A stretch of DNA of 64,000 bases. Origin: [Clostridium] clostridioforme AGR2157. GTDB lineage: Bacteria; Bacillota; Clostridia; Lachnospirales; Lachnospiraceae. The stretch lies in NCBI RefSeq assembly GCF_000424325.1, contig NZ_AUJR01000027.1, positions 1 to 64,000 on the forward strand. Reading direction: 5' to 3'. Below the pieces are notes generated by a model. The model did no database searches. It was given only the letters and a program-made list of their open reading frames with translations, and was not told the origin of the DNA. Shown here piece after piece: positions 25,087 to 34,034 of the stretch (position 1 is the first letter of the stretch; each line of letters begins with the position of its first letter). The position numbers were made by a program, and so were the translations under genes.

Positions 25087-25100
25087 CTTTTGGTTTACGG

Positions 25101-25132
25101 GCAGGTGGCGGGTTTTCCCCCACCTGCTTTTT
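25101..25132 (+). terminator. Intra-operon terminator between binding protein and permease
   Basis: GCAGGTGG (25101-25108) pairs with CCACCTGC (25120-25127), followed by TTTTT. A classic intrinsic terminator, likely partial because the next genes lack an obvious promoter. Confidence 0.75.
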
Positions 25133-25172
25133 GTCACATCAATATGGATGATTGAATGGGAAGGAAATAATA

Positions 25173-26123
25173 ATGTTATCTTATATCATAAAGCGGATTC
25201 TCTCGCTGATTCCGACTCTGTTTGTAGTGTCTGTAATGGTTTTCCTGGTAGTTTACATGATTCCCGGAGGTCCGGCCACAGCGCTTTTAGGCATGGAAGC
25301 CACTCCGGAAGCCATTGCGGATTTAAATGCGCAGCTGGGGTTTGACCGCCCCTTTTTTGTGCAGTACGCAGACTGGTTCATGAATATGCTCCATGGTGAC
25401 TGGGGACAGTCCTATTTCCTTCAGACAACCGTACTGGATGCCATTGGAGAATACTTTGTTCCGACTTTCAGCCTGGCGGTTTTTGCACAGCTCATATCTC
25501 TGGTAATCGCTGTCCCAATGGGAATCCTGGCTGCCTACAAGCGGGGAACCTCTGTGGACATCATTACAGTATCGATTTCCCTGCTGGGAATCGCCATTCC
25601 AGGTTTCCTGCTCAGCATGTTTCTGATGCTGTTTTTCGGTGTTCACCTGAAGTGGCTTCCTGTGGCAGGTTATGTACAGCTGAGCCAGGGGCTGTTGGAA
25701 CATCTCAGGTATCTGCTTCTGCCTGCCCTGTCGCTGGGCATTGTCCAGGCCGCTTATATTACCCGCATGTCCCGCTCCGCCATGCTGGATGTTCTCTACA
25801 TGAATTATATCCGCACAGCCCGGGCAAAGGGACTGAAGGAATCTGCCGTGGTCCTGGTTTACGGACTGAAAAATGCAGGTCCCACCATACTGACCGTTGT
25901 AGGCCAGTCCTTTGGCAGCCTTGTAACCGGAACCATCGTGACCGAAACCCTGTTCAATATACCGGGACTGGGCATGCTTACCATGACTTCTATTACGCGC
26001 CGTGATGTTTTTGTCATTCAGGGAGTGGTTCTGTTTGTAACTCTGATTTATGTGCTGGTAAACCTTGCGGTGGACATTCTGTACGGATTTGTGGATCCGC
26101 GTATCCAGCTGGGAAACAAGTAA
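25173..26123 (+). CDS. dppB: Peptide ABC transporter permease (DppB-like)
   Basis: A 316-residue inner-membrane permease with six predicted helices. MLSYIIKRILSLIPTLFVVSVMVFLVVYMIPGGP is the typical DppB start, and the coupling EAA loop is DYIR-like NYIRTARAKGLKESAVVLVYGLKNA with ETLFNIPGLGML after it. ATG 25173 has AAGGAA upstream; the longer frame from 25152 adds non-family residues. It forms the channel with the next gene product, DppC. Confidence 0.93.
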   Translation: MLSYIIKRILSLIPTLFVVSVMVFLVVYMIPGGPATALLGMEATPEAIADLNAQLGFDRPFFVQYADWFMNMLHGDWGQSYFLQTTVLDAIGEYFVPTFSLAVFAQLISLVIAVPMGILAAYKRGTSVDIITVSISLLGIAIPGFLLSMFLMLFFGVHLKWLPVAGYVQLSQGLLEHLRYLLLPALSLGIVQAAYITRMSRSAMLDVLYMNYIRTARAKGLKESAVVLVYGLKNAGPTILTVVGQSFGSLVTGTIVTETLFNIPGLGMLTMTSITRRDVFVIQGVVLFVTLIYVLVNLAVDILYGFVDPRIQLGNK

Positions 26124-26134
26124 GGAGGAAAATC

Positions 26135-27034
26135 GTGAAAATATCAAATACCACAACGGATTATCAGACAAGCCCGGACATCCTCCGTGAACAGCGCCAG
26201 ATTCGGCGTGAGCGCTTTTTTTCCAGCCCGGGGCTGGTTATGGGGCTTACTGTTTTCATTCTCATTGTGACAGCCGCCATAATCATTCCCGCTGTTGCCA
26301 ACGTGGATCCCAATGCAATGGCCATTGCGGACCGTCTCAAGGGGCCAAGTCCCAAACATCCCTTTGGCACCGATGAATTTGGCCGCGATTTGATGATCCG
26401 CGTGCTCTACGGGGCAAGAGTCTCTCTTTTAGTAGGCGGCACCGTGGCTCTGCTGTCCAGTGTCCTGGGCACGGTCATCGGTATTTACGCCAGTTACTTC
26501 AAAATCCTGGATCACATCCTAATGCGTATCTGCGAGGGTCTGATAGCCATACCCGGCGTGCTGCTGGCTATAGCACTTATGGCCGCGCTGGGAGCAAGCA
26601 ATCTGAACGTAATTATAGCTCTGACCATCGTGTACACCCCCAGCGTTGCGCGGATTGTGCGCAGCAGCGCCCTGGTCACCAGGGAACAGCCCTATGTGGA
26701 GGCAGCCAAGGTTCAGGGGGCAGGCAGCGGGCGCATTCTCCGGAAACTGATTCTGCCGGGGGTAATCTCTCCCCTGACGGTTCAGGCATCATTCATTTTT
26801 GCGCAGGCAATTATTTCCGAGGCGTCCCTGAGCTTCCTGGGGGCCGGCATCCCTGCTCCGGCCGCAAGCTGGGGCAACATTTTGCAGGGAAGCAAGCAGG
26901 TACTCCAGAAAGCGCCGTGGACCGTCATATTTCCGGGTCTGGCAGTGGTGCTTTGCGTGCTCAGCCTGAATCTTTTGGGGGATGGACTGCGGGATTACTT
27001 TGACCCGCGTACGTCAGGGAGGAAGAAGCGATAA
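26135..27034 (+). CDS. dppC: Peptide ABC transporter permease (DppC-like)
   Basis: A 299-residue permease with an N-terminal cytoplasmic segment, then HPFGTDEFGRDLMIRVLYGARVSL and the EAA loop PYVEAAKVQGAGSGRILRKLILPG, ending GDGLRDYFDPR as usual for DppC. It starts with GTG 26135 preceded by AAGGAGG. Its stop overlaps the ATG of the next gene (TAATG). Confidence 0.93.
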   Translation: MKISNTTTDYQTSPDILREQRQIRRERFFSSPGLVMGLTVFILIVTAAIIIPAVANVDPNAMAIADRLKGPSPKHPFGTDEFGRDLMIRVLYGARVSLLVGGTVALLSSVLGTVIGIYASYFKILDHILMRICEGLIAIPGVLLAIALMAALGASNLNVIIALTIVYTPSVARIVRSSALVTREQPYVEAAKVQGAGSGRILRKLILPGVISPLTVQASFIFAQAIISEASLSFLGAGIPAPAASWGNILQGSKQVLQKAPWTVIFPGLAVVLCVLSLNLLGDGLRDYFDPRTSGRKKR

Positions 27035-28071
27035 TGAAACCAGAAGAAATACAAAATAGAATGCGAAATAAAATGGCAAATGAAGCAGGGACACTGCTGG
27101 AAATCCGTAATCTGAGGGTGAAGTTTACGGCCCGGAAAAAAGTCCTGACTGCGGTGGACGGAGTGAGCCTGAGCATCAGGCCGGGCGAAATCGTGGGCGT
27201 TGTAGGAGAATCCGGTTCCGGCAAAAGCGTCATGTCCCAGTCAATCCTGCGCCTGCGGGAATATGATTCTGATGTGAGATATGAGGGCCAGGTACTGTTT
27301 GAGGGAAAGGACCTTTTAAAGGCGTCCCAGGCTGAAATGCGTGGGATACGGGGAAACCGGATTTCGGTCATTTTCCAGGACCCCATGACCTCCCTAAGCC
27401 CGGTGCACACCGTGGGCAGACAGCTGTCAGAGGTGCTGGTTCTGCATAAGAAGATGACGAAACAGCAGGCAAAGGAACGGTGCAGGGAGCTGCTGCATCT
27501 GACAGGCATACCAAATCCGGAGGATTGTATGAGAAAGTATCCTTACGAGCTGTCCGGCGGTATGCAGCAGCGCGTGATGATTGCCATGGCCCTTTCCTGT
27601 GAGCCGAAACTGCTGATTGCCGATGAACCGACCACGGCGTTGGATGTAACCATACAGGAGCAGATTTTGAACCTGATCGCAGAACTGAACGAACGGATGG
27701 GGATGTCGGTCCTGTTCATCACCCACGACTTGGGGGCCATGGCCCAGCTCTGTCACAGCGTCCGCGTCATGTATCTGGGGAATCTTGTGGAAGAGGCCCA
27801 GGCAGAAGAATTATTTGCCCGGCCCCTGCACCCATATACCCAGGGCCTGCTGGACTGCATCCCCCGTCTGGATTCAGACCGCAGCCAGCCGCTGCACGTG
27901 ATTTCCGGCGTGGTGCCTCCCCTGTCCAATGTGCCTGACGGCTGCCGTTTCTGCACCCGCTGTCCATACGCCGGCCAGCGCTGCATGTCGCAAAATCCTC
28001 CATCGGTGGAGGTGTTCCCGGGACATAAGGCAAAATGCTGGAAATACACTCCGCAACAGGAGGTGGAATAA
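27034..28071 (+). CDS. dppD: Peptide ABC transporter ATPase (DppD-like)
   Basis: A 345-residue ABC ATPase. Walker A GESGSGKS, Q-loop IFQDPMTSLSP, signature YELSGGMQQRVMIAMAL, Walker B LLIADEPTTALD and H-loop FITHDLGAMAQ are intact. The C-terminal oligopeptide domain has the Cys cluster CRFCTRCPYAGQRC. With DppF it powers uptake. Overlaps dppC by one base pattern (TAATG), and dppF starts immediately after. Confidence 0.94.
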   Translation: MKPEEIQNRMRNKMANEAGTLLEIRNLRVKFTARKKVLTAVDGVSLSIRPGEIVGVVGESGSGKSVMSQSILRLREYDSDVRYEGQVLFEGKDLLKASQAEMRGIRGNRISVIFQDPMTSLSPVHTVGRQLSEVLVLHKKMTKQQAKERCRELLHLTGIPNPEDCMRKYPYELSGGMQQRVMIAMALSCEPKLLIADEPTTALDVTIQEQILNLIAELNERMGMSVLFITHDLGAMAQLCHSVRVMYLGNLVEEAQAEELFARPLHPYTQGLLDCIPRLDSDRSQPLHVISGVVPPLSNVPDGCRFCTRCPYAGQRCMSQNPPSVEVFPGHKAKCWKYTPQQEVE

Positions 28072-28072
28072 A

Positions 28073-29041
28073 ATGAAAACACCACTTTTAGAGATGAGGA
28101 ACCTTCAGAAGAGCTACCCGGTTTACGGCCCTCTGGGCAAGCTGTTTCCTCCCAAAACATACATGAGGGCGGTGTCCAATATGTCTCTTGAGCTCTATGC
28201 AGGTGAGACCTATGGTTTGGTTGGGGAATCCGGCTGCGGAAAAAGCACCACCGGACGGTCCATACTGGGGCTGGTAAAACCCGACAGGGGTGAGATTCTG
28301 TATAGAGGCCGCGATTTGACCCGGCTGAGCGATGGTGAGTTCCGCCCTCTGCGACGGGATTTGCAGATGGTCTTTCAGGATACCTTATCTTCCCTCAATC
28401 CCCGTTCCCGAATCGGGGCTTTGCTGGAGGAGCCGCAGATAGTCCAGGGGATGGGGGATACAAAAGAACGGCGCCAAAAGGTGCTGGAGATACTGGAGAT
28501 GGTCGGGTTATCGGATGATTACTACTTCAGTTATCCCCACGAACTGTCGGGGGGCCAGGTACAGCGCCTGGGCATTGCGAGGGCGCTGATTATTGAGCCA
28601 AAACTGATTATCTGCGATGAGCCGGTTTCAGCGCTGGACGTGTCCATTCAGTCCCAGATTCTGAACATGCTGACCTCACTGCAAAGGAAGATGAATCTGG
28701 GAATGCTGTTCATATCCCATGACATTGGCGTGGTGCGGTATATCTCCAGCCGCATTGGTGTCATGTATCTTGGCACATTGGTGGAAGAGGCCGGCACTGA
28801 CGAGCTCTTTGCACACACTCTTCATCCGTATACCCGGGCCCTGTTTGCTTCCATCCCGAATTTTAACAAGAAGGACAGAAGAGTATCCCTTCAGGGGGAA
28901 CTGCCAATGCACACCGACGAATTTAAGGGATGTGTGTTCCATACCCGCTGCCCTTACGCCTGTGACAAATGCCGTGTGTCAGCTCCTGAACTGAGGGAGA
29001 TTCGTCCGGGGCACAGGGTGGCCTGCCACAGAGTGAGTTAA
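28073..29041 (+). CDS. dppF: Peptide ABC transporter ATPase (DppF-like)
   Basis: A 322-residue ABC ATPase. Walker A GESGCGKST, Q-loop VFQDTLSSLNPR, signature HELSGGQVQRLGIARAL, Walker B LIICDEPVSALD and H-loop FISHDIGVVRYIS are all intact, with the C-terminal Cys motif CVFHTRCPYACDKC. The ATG at 28073 follows GGAGGTGG; a longer open frame from 27929 overlaps dppD and is not family-like. Compare its damaged counterpart at 51333. Confidence 0.94.
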   Translation: MKTPLLEMRNLQKSYPVYGPLGKLFPPKTYMRAVSNMSLELYAGETYGLVGESGCGKSTTGRSILGLVKPDRGEILYRGRDLTRLSDGEFRPLRRDLQMVFQDTLSSLNPRSRIGALLEEPQIVQGMGDTKERRQKVLEILEMVGLSDDYYFSYPHELSGGQVQRLGIARALIIEPKLIICDEPVSALDVSIQSQILNMLTSLQRKMNLGMLFISHDIGVVRYISSRIGVMYLGTLVEEAGTDELFAHTLHPYTRALFASIPNFNKKDRRVSLQGELPMHTDEFKGCVFHTRCPYACDKCRVSAPELREIRPGHRVACHRVS

Positions 29042-29192
29042 GACATGAGGGGCTGGTTCAGCTGCCTTGTCCAGCGCTTCTTTGTGCTGGGGTTATTGGT
29101 ATTGACGGCAGCCCAAGCTGCGGGGTGTCACGTACCTGCGGCGGTTGCTGGGGAGTGGGAGAATCGGGTGACATCGCCGACGGCAGCAGCCC

Positions 29193-29221
29193 TTGCAGCC
29201 TGAGAACTTACATGGTATAAT
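29193..29221 (+). promoter_or_regulatory. Promoter of folD
   Basis: TTGCAG (29193-29198), 17-base spacer, TATAAT (29216-29221) with an upstream TG. The leader to the folD ATG is about 110 nt. The preceding 150 bp contain small GC-rich hairpins (for example GCAGC-CCAA-GCTGC) and no gene. Confidence 0.65.
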
Positions 29222-29336
29222 CAGACTACTGCAAAGTACCGTATGCCAGGGGCAGGCGGCTGCGGAGGATTGGTTTTGGCATGGGCATGGAATGGATGTG
29301 GGTGAGCCAAAGCACTCTCTGGGAAGGAGAAGGAAA

Positions 29337-30182
29337 ATGAAAACGTTAAAAGGCGCCGAGGTTTCGGCAAAAATCAAGGAACAGGTAACGCAGATGATGG
29401 AAGGCCTGGAAGGCCCGGCTCCGAAGCTGGCCATTGTGCGGGTGGGGGAAAAACCGGATGATATGTCCTACGAACGGGGGGCCGTGAAGAAGATGGAGAA
29501 CTTCGGCCTGCGGGTCCAGACTTATGTGTTCCCGGAACAGATAAGCGACAGCGAATTCAAGGCTGAATTCAGTGCAATTAACCGTGACCCGGATGTGTCG
29601 GGGATACTCCTGCTCCGTCCGCTGCCAAAGCAGATTGCGGAGACGGACATAGAGAAGATGATTGACCCGGAAAAGGACCTGGACGGGATTTCCCCGGCTA
29701 ATATTGCCAAGGTATTTGCAGGGGACAAAACCGGTTTTGCGCCATGTACCGCCGAGGCGGTTATAGAGTTATTGAAGGCCAATGAGATTGATATGACAGG
29801 AAAGAACGTGTCCATAGTGGGCCGCAGCATGGTGGTGGGCCGCCCACTGTCCATGCTGATGCTGAAGGAAAATGCCACGGTCACCATCTGTCACACCAGG
29901 ACCAGGGACCTGGAGGCAGAGTGCCGCAGGGCTGATATCCTGGTGGCCGCAGCAGGAAAGGCCAAAATGCTGGATGGCCGCCACGTAGGGCAGGATGCCA
30001 TTGTCATTGATGTGGGCATTAATGTGGATGAAAATGGAAAATTATGCGGAGATGTGGATTTCCAGTCCATTGAGACCCTTGCATCCATGGCAACGCCTGT
30101 GCCGGGAGGCGTTGGGGCAGTGACCACGGCCGTGCTGGCCAAGCATCTGGTGCTTGCAGGCCAAAGACAGAGAAGGAATTAG
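29337..30182 (+). CDS. folD: FolD-family methylene-THF dehydrogenase, likely lacking cyclohydrolase activity
   Basis: A 281-residue FolD. The NADP half has NVSIVGRSMVVGRPLSMLML, TICHTRT and TPVPGGVGAVTTAVLAKH; the folate half has KDLDGISPANIAKV. Aligned without gaps to E. coli FolD around its YVASK motif, Tyr45 is kept but the catalytic Lys (E. coli Lys54) is Ala49, and the partner Gln of VQLPLP is Leu93 (LLLRPLP). Those two residues are needed for the cyclohydrolase step, so this enzyme is predicted to be dehydrogenase-only, with FchA encoded nearby doing the second step. ATG 29337 follows GAAGGAGAAGG. Confidence 0.9.
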   Translation: MKTLKGAEVSAKIKEQVTQMMEGLEGPAPKLAIVRVGEKPDDMSYERGAVKKMENFGLRVQTYVFPEQISDSEFKAEFSAINRDPDVSGILLLRPLPKQIAETDIEKMIDPEKDLDGISPANIAKVFAGDKTGFAPCTAEAVIELLKANEIDMTGKNVSIVGRSMVVGRPLSMLMLKENATVTICHTRTRDLEAECRRADILVAAAGKAKMLDGRHVGQDAIVIDVGINVDENGKLCGDVDFQSIETLASMATPVPGGVGAVTTAVLAKHLVLAGQRQRRN

Positions 30183-30214
30183 ATGGAATCTTTGCTGATT
30201 CCCGTATTTTCCTC

Positions 30215-30242
30215 TTGCTAAACTAGAAAAATGCATTATAAT
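30215..30242 (+). promoter_or_regulatory. Promoter of amino-acid transporter operon
   Basis: TTGCTA (30215-30220), 16-base spacer, TATAAT (30237-30242), about 65 bases before the binding-protein start. Confidence 0.6.
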
Positions 30243-30308
30243 ATAAAATGTTGAATACATTTATAGTTATGCAGTTTGATGCATAAAAGAAAAGAGGAGA
30301 ATATTATT

Positions 30309-31178
30309 ATGAAGAAGAAGGTTTTAGCGATCACCATGGCAGCACTTATGGCAGCTTCCCTGACAGCCTGCGGCGGCGGTGCAAAAGATACAGCAGCAGC
30401 CGATACAGCAGCAGCCACAACAGAGGAGAAGGCAGAGGATACCACGGCAGCCGAGAGCAAGGATGAGACCAGCGCAGAGGCAGCTGAGACTGAGGCAGCT
30501 AAGGATGCAGCAGGCGGCAAGCTTATCATGGCAACCAACGCAGAGTTCCCTCCTTACGAGTATCATGACGGAGATGCCGTCGTAGGTATTGATGCGGAAA
30601 TCGCAAAGGCCATTGCCGATGAGCTGGGCATGGAGCTGGAGATTGAGGACATTGCTTTTGATTCTATTATTCCTGAGATTGTATCCGGTAAGGCTGATAT
30701 GGGTCTGGCCGGCATGACTGTTACGGAAGACCGTATGCAGTCCGTAGATTTTTCCGATACCTATGCAAAGGCATCCCAGAAAATCATCGTTACAGAGGAC
30801 AGCGAGATTGTCTCTCCTGATGACTTAAAGGGTGTAATCGTAGGCGTACAGCTGGGAACCACAGGCGATATCTACGTATCTGACCTGGAAGCTGACGGAA
30901 CCACGGTAGAGCGTTACAACAAGGGCTTTGAGGCTGTTCAGGCACTGAGCCAGGGCAAGATTGACGCGGTTGTAATCGACGGAGAGCCCGCCAAGACCTT
31001 TGTTGCTGAGACAGAAGGACTGAAGATTCTGGATGAGTCCTTTACCGATGAAGAGTATGCCATTGCTGTAAAGAAGGGCAACACAGAGCTGCTGGAGAAA
31101 ATCAACGGCGCCCTTAAGACCCTGAAGGACAACGGGACACTGGACGAAATCGTAGCTAAGTATATCAAGGCTGAGTAA
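30309..31178 (+). CDS. Polar amino-acid ABC transporter binding lipoprotein
   Basis: A 289-residue SBP_bac_3 protein. Signal peptide MKKKVLAITMAALMAASLTAC with lipobox LTAC, an Ala/Thr/Glu-rich 45-residue linker, then MATNAEFPPYEYHDGDAVVGIDAEIAKAIADELG and GMTVTEDRMQSVDFSD, typical of GlnH/ArtJ/cystine-type binding proteins. The specific amino acid cannot be told. ATG 30309 is preceded by GAGGAG. A strong hairpin follows before the permease gene. Confidence 0.92.
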   Translation: MKKKVLAITMAALMAASLTACGGGAKDTAAADTAAATTEEKAEDTTAAESKDETSAEAAETEAAKDAAGGKLIMATNAEFPPYEYHDGDAVVGIDAEIAKAIADELGMELEIEDIAFDSIIPEIVSGKADMGLAGMTVTEDRMQSVDFSDTYAKASQKIIVTEDSEIVSPDDLKGVIVGVQLGTTGDIYVSDLEADGTTVERYNKGFEAVQALSQGKIDAVVIDGEPAKTFVAETEGLKILDESFTDEEYAIAVKKGNTELLEKINGALKTLKDNGTLDEIVAKYIKAE

Positions 31179-31254
31179 TCGTACAGGGTATGGAATAGCC
31201 GACTTAAGACAGACATGATGGTACCGGCGTATACAGGAAGACAGCCGGTATAAG

Positions 31255-31325
31255 ACTGCCGCAGGCTGCAGAAAGGGAGGTGCAATGCAGCACCGCATCC
31301 CCGTTCCTGCAGGGCGGCAGTTTTT
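31255..31325 (+). terminator. Intra-operon terminator between binding protein and permease
   Basis: ACTGCCGC (31255-31262) pairs with GCGGCAGT (31314-31321), with inner CTGCAG/CTGCAG pairing, followed by TTTTT. Likely partial termination giving excess binding protein. Confidence 0.7.
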
Positions 31326-31391
31326 GACTGTATGACAAAAGGGGAACAGGGCATCTGCCCTGCCTTATGAATCATAAAGAAAGAGCAGAGG

Positions 31392-32093
31392 ATGATGAGC
31401 ATGTGGAAGACATTTACAGATGCGTTTTACCTGAACTTTGTGGCGGACAACCGGTGGAAATATCTGACCGAGGGCCTCAAGACAACGTTGATTATTACCT
31501 TTTTTGCCTGTCTTATGGGCATTGTACTGGGATTTTTGGTGGGAATGATACGTTCCACCTATGAGAAGACCCATAAGCTTAAGGTGCTCAATGCTATCTG
31601 TAAAGTGTACCTGACCGTAATCCGCGGCACACCTGTGGTAGTGCAGCTGTTAATCATCTACTTCGTGGTATTCGGAAGCGTCAGGGTAGACAAGGTCATA
31701 GTGGCCATCCTGGCCTTTGGGATCAACTCGGGCGCCTATGTGGCGGAGATATTCAGAAGCGGCATCATGTCCATTGATCCGGGACAGATGGAGGCGGGCC
31801 GCAGCCTGGGCTTCAACTATGCCCAGACCATGTGGTACATCATCATGCCCCAGGCCTTCAAGACAGTGCTCCCCACTCTGTGCAACGAGTTTATTTCCCT
31901 GTTAAAGGAGACCTCGGTCTCCGGCTACATTGCCATCCAGGATCTGACCAAGGGCGGGGACATCATCCGAAGCAGGACGTACAGTGCTTTTATGCCGTTG
32001 ATTGCGGTTGCCATTATTTATCTTATTATTGTAATGATATTTACAAAGCTGATACAGATACTGGAAAGGAGGTTGAGACAGAATGAGCGGTAA
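31392..32093 (+). CDS. Polar amino-acid ABC transporter permease
   Basis: A 233-residue His/Glu/Gln/Arg-type permease with predicted membrane helices around [21 protein letters not shown] and [17 protein letters not shown]. The family loop [42 protein letters not shown] is complete. It overlaps the ATPase gene start by 11 bases, so translation is coupled. Confidence 0.93.
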   Translation: MMSMWKTFTDAFYLNFVADNRWKYLTEGLKTTLIITFFACLMGIVLGFLVGMIRSTYEKTHKLKVLNAICKVYLTVIRGTPVVVQLLIIYFVVFGSVRVDKVIVAILAFGINSGAYVAEIFRSGIMSIDPGQMEAGRSLGFNYAQTMWYIIMPQAFKTVLPTLCNEFISLLKETSVSGYIAIQDLTKGGDIIRSRTYSAFMPLIAVAIIYLIIVMIFTKLIQILERRLRQNER

Positions 32094-32841
32094 TTCAGGA
32101 ATGTTTAACGGACAGCCCTTAATCCGGGTGCAAAACCTGGGAAAGAGTTTTGGCTCCATTGATGTCTTAAAGGGAATTACGGTGGATATTCACAAGGGGG
32201 ATGTGGTCTTTGTGGTAGGGCCTTCCGGTTCCGGCAAAAGCACCTTCCTCAGATGTCTGAACCTGCTGGAGGAGCCCACAAGCGGGCATATCTTCTTTGA
32301 GGGCACTGACATCACGGACCCCAAGACGGATATTGACAAGCACCGCCAGAAAATGGGGATGGTATTCCAGCAGTTTAATCTCTTTCCCCACATGGATATC
32401 ATGAAGAATCTGACCATTGCTCCCATGAAGCTTCAGGGAAAGGGACAAAAGGAAGCCGAGGATGAGGCCATGGAGCTTCTGGAACGAGTGGGACTGGCAG
32501 ACAGGGCCCACGCATATCCCAGCCAGCTTTCGGGCGGCCAGAAACAGCGTATTGCCATAGTCCGGGCTCTGTGCATGAAGCCTGATGTGATGCTGTTTGA
32601 CGAGCCCACCTCCGCCCTGGACCCGGAGATGGTAGGAGAGGTACTGAGTGTAATGCGCGACCTGGCCAGGGAAAAGATGACCATGGTGGTGGTGACACAC
32701 GAGATGGGCTTTGCCAGGGAGGTGGCCACCAGGGTCATGTTCATGGACGAGGGACACTTCATGGAGGAAGCCGCACCTGAGGAATTCTTCTCCAACCCCA
32801 AAAACGAGCGTTTGAAGTCCTTCCTGAGCAAGGTATTGTAA
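32083..32841 (+). CDS. glnQ: Polar amino-acid ABC transporter ATPase (GlnQ-like)
   Basis: A 252-residue ABC ATPase with Walker [11 protein letters not shown]-loop [14 protein letters not shown], signature [17 protein letters not shown], Walker [15 protein letters not shown] and H-loop [12 protein letters not shown], all canonical for the GlnQ/ArtP family. AAGGAGG precedes ATG 32083. Last gene of the operon; a long inverted-repeat element follows. Confidence 0.94.
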   Translation: MSGNSGMFNGQPLIRVQNLGKSFGSIDVLKGITVDIHKGDVVFVVGPSGSGKSTFLRCLNLLEEPTSGHIFFEGTDITDPKTDIDKHRQKMGMVFQQFNLFPHMDIMKNLTIAPMKLQGKGQKEAEDEAMELLERVGLADRAHAYPSQLSGGQKQRIAIVRALCMKPDVMLFDEPTSALDPEMVGEVLSVMRDLAREKMTMVVVTHEMGFAREVATRVMFMDEGHFMEEAAPEEFFSNPKNERLKSFLSKVL

Positions 32842-33010
32842 AGAGATGTGGATATAAATGATGCAAGATTAGGACAGGGTTGTACCGGAATGCGGGCTGC
32901 GGAACCCGCTGCGTATCATTGCGCCTGCATCGTTTATATTCAAAACAGAAGAAAAATGGCATGCCGGGGTTGATGGCATGTTATTTCTTTTCGCAGCGGG
33001 GGATGAACAG

Positions 33011-33300
33011 CGGACGCCGGAAAAATGCAGTGGGTGAGAGGCGGGAACGCAGGGCGGGCGGTGACTTTGGAGCAGTTCGGAGAGACTTAGGTGGAAGGGA
33101 CAGGAAAAGCAGGGGTTGCGCAGGGCGCTCCACGCCCGGAGCAAAGCAAACATGGAGCCGGACTCATCAGGAGTCCGGCGTAATTTTTGCGGTCCCCGGG
33201 TTTTCCTGTCCCTTGCGCCTTAGTCTCTCCCACTGCGGAAACGGTCACCGCCCGCCCTGCGTTCCCGCCTCTCACGGACGCGGATTCCCACATGCGTCCG
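33011..33300. repeat. 290-bp inverted-repeat element
   Basis: A perfect 32-bp inverted repeat (33034-33065 with 33244-33275, beginning GTGAGAGGCGGGAACG) is extended inward by a 28-bp pair with three mismatches (33081-33108 with 33202-33229, right arm starting TTTTCCTGTCCCTT) and outward by CGGACGC/GCGTCCG. The central part carries a separate perfect hairpin GCCGGACTC-ATCAG-GAGTCCGGC followed by a T-rich run. It lies between convergent glnQ and the MarR gene. No ORF is supported inside. It resembles a non-autonomous MITE-like element or a large bidirectional terminator. Confidence 0.8.
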
Positions 33301-33328
33301 CGTACCAGTACCAGCTGCTTTCATACTT

Positions 33329-33823
33329 TTATAACTCAGGAAAATCCCCGCAGGATGTATCCTCCGCGGCAGCGAATTTCTCCAACAGGGAGCCCAAACG
33401 TATCAGACAGTCGTCCAGCTGCGCCAGTTCCTCCTGATTATACGAGGAAAGGCGGGACACGGTGCAATCCAGCATGGCCTCCCTCAGCTGCTTCATGATG
33501 GATGAGCCTTCCGGCGTAATCATCAGGTATACATGGCGCCGGTTTATGGAGCCGTGCTGTCTGCGGACCAGGTTCTTTTCTTCCAGATCATTGATAAGCT
33601 TGGTCAGCTGCTGTTTGGTAATGCCCAGCTGCAGGGCCATCTCCGACATGGTGGGCGCCTGCCTGCCCGGCTGGTTTAACTGCATCAGGACCTGGAAAGC
33701 AGCGGAATTCGCCCGTATCTGGTTCTGCTGGTGGTAGCTGTTCTTTGCCAGGTTAAAGAATTCGATGGCAAATTCCATGAAATGTTCCCCCACATGTCTG
33801 CTGTCTGCTGGTTCACGGTTCAT
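33329..33823 (-). CDS. MarR-family transcriptional regulator
   Basis: A 164-residue winged-helix regulator: MSEMALQLGITKQQLTKLINDLEEKNLVRRQHGSINRRHVYLMITPEG is the helix-turn-helix and wing, with an N-terminal dimerisation helix (HFMEFAIEFFNLAKNSY). The start at 33823 is chosen because GAGGAGG lies 8 bases upstream; the frame extends 20 codons further without such a site. Divergent from ftsH with a 211-bp shared region, so it may autoregulate or influence ftsH. The ligand is unknown. Confidence 0.85.
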   Translation of the reverse strand: MNREPADSRHVGEHFMEFAIEFFNLAKNSYHQQNQIRANSAAFQVLMQLNQPGRQAPTMSEMALQLGITKQQLTKLINDLEEKNLVRRQHGSINRRHVYLMITPEGSSIMKQLREAMLDCTVSRLSSYNQEELAQLDDCLIRLGSLLEKFAAAEDTSCGDFPEL

Positions 33824-33920
33824 GCCGATTACCTCCTCGCTATATTCTGTAACCGTTTTATCATACCTGAGGAAAAAAGTCAATAAATATTAAAAGTAAA
33901 TAAAAACTTACAATTAACCA

Positions 33921-33949
33921 TTGACAAAAGTTGCAAATGGTATTATCTT
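33921..33949 (+). promoter_or_regulatory. Promoter of ftsH
   Basis: TTGACA (33921-33926), 17-base spacer, TATCTT (33944-33949). Located in the divergent region between the MarR gene and ftsH. Confidence 0.6.
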
Positions 33950-34034
33950 ACATGGTGACAGCGGGAAAAGAGTGCAGATGTAATCAGGCGCATATCCCCG
34001 CCTATGAGTATGAATTAAGAAAAGGAGACCTGGT

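Noticed and set aside
29222-29336. THF or ZTP riboswitch in the folD leader
   Set aside because: Core sequences of both classes are absent, and only weak local hairpins are seen.
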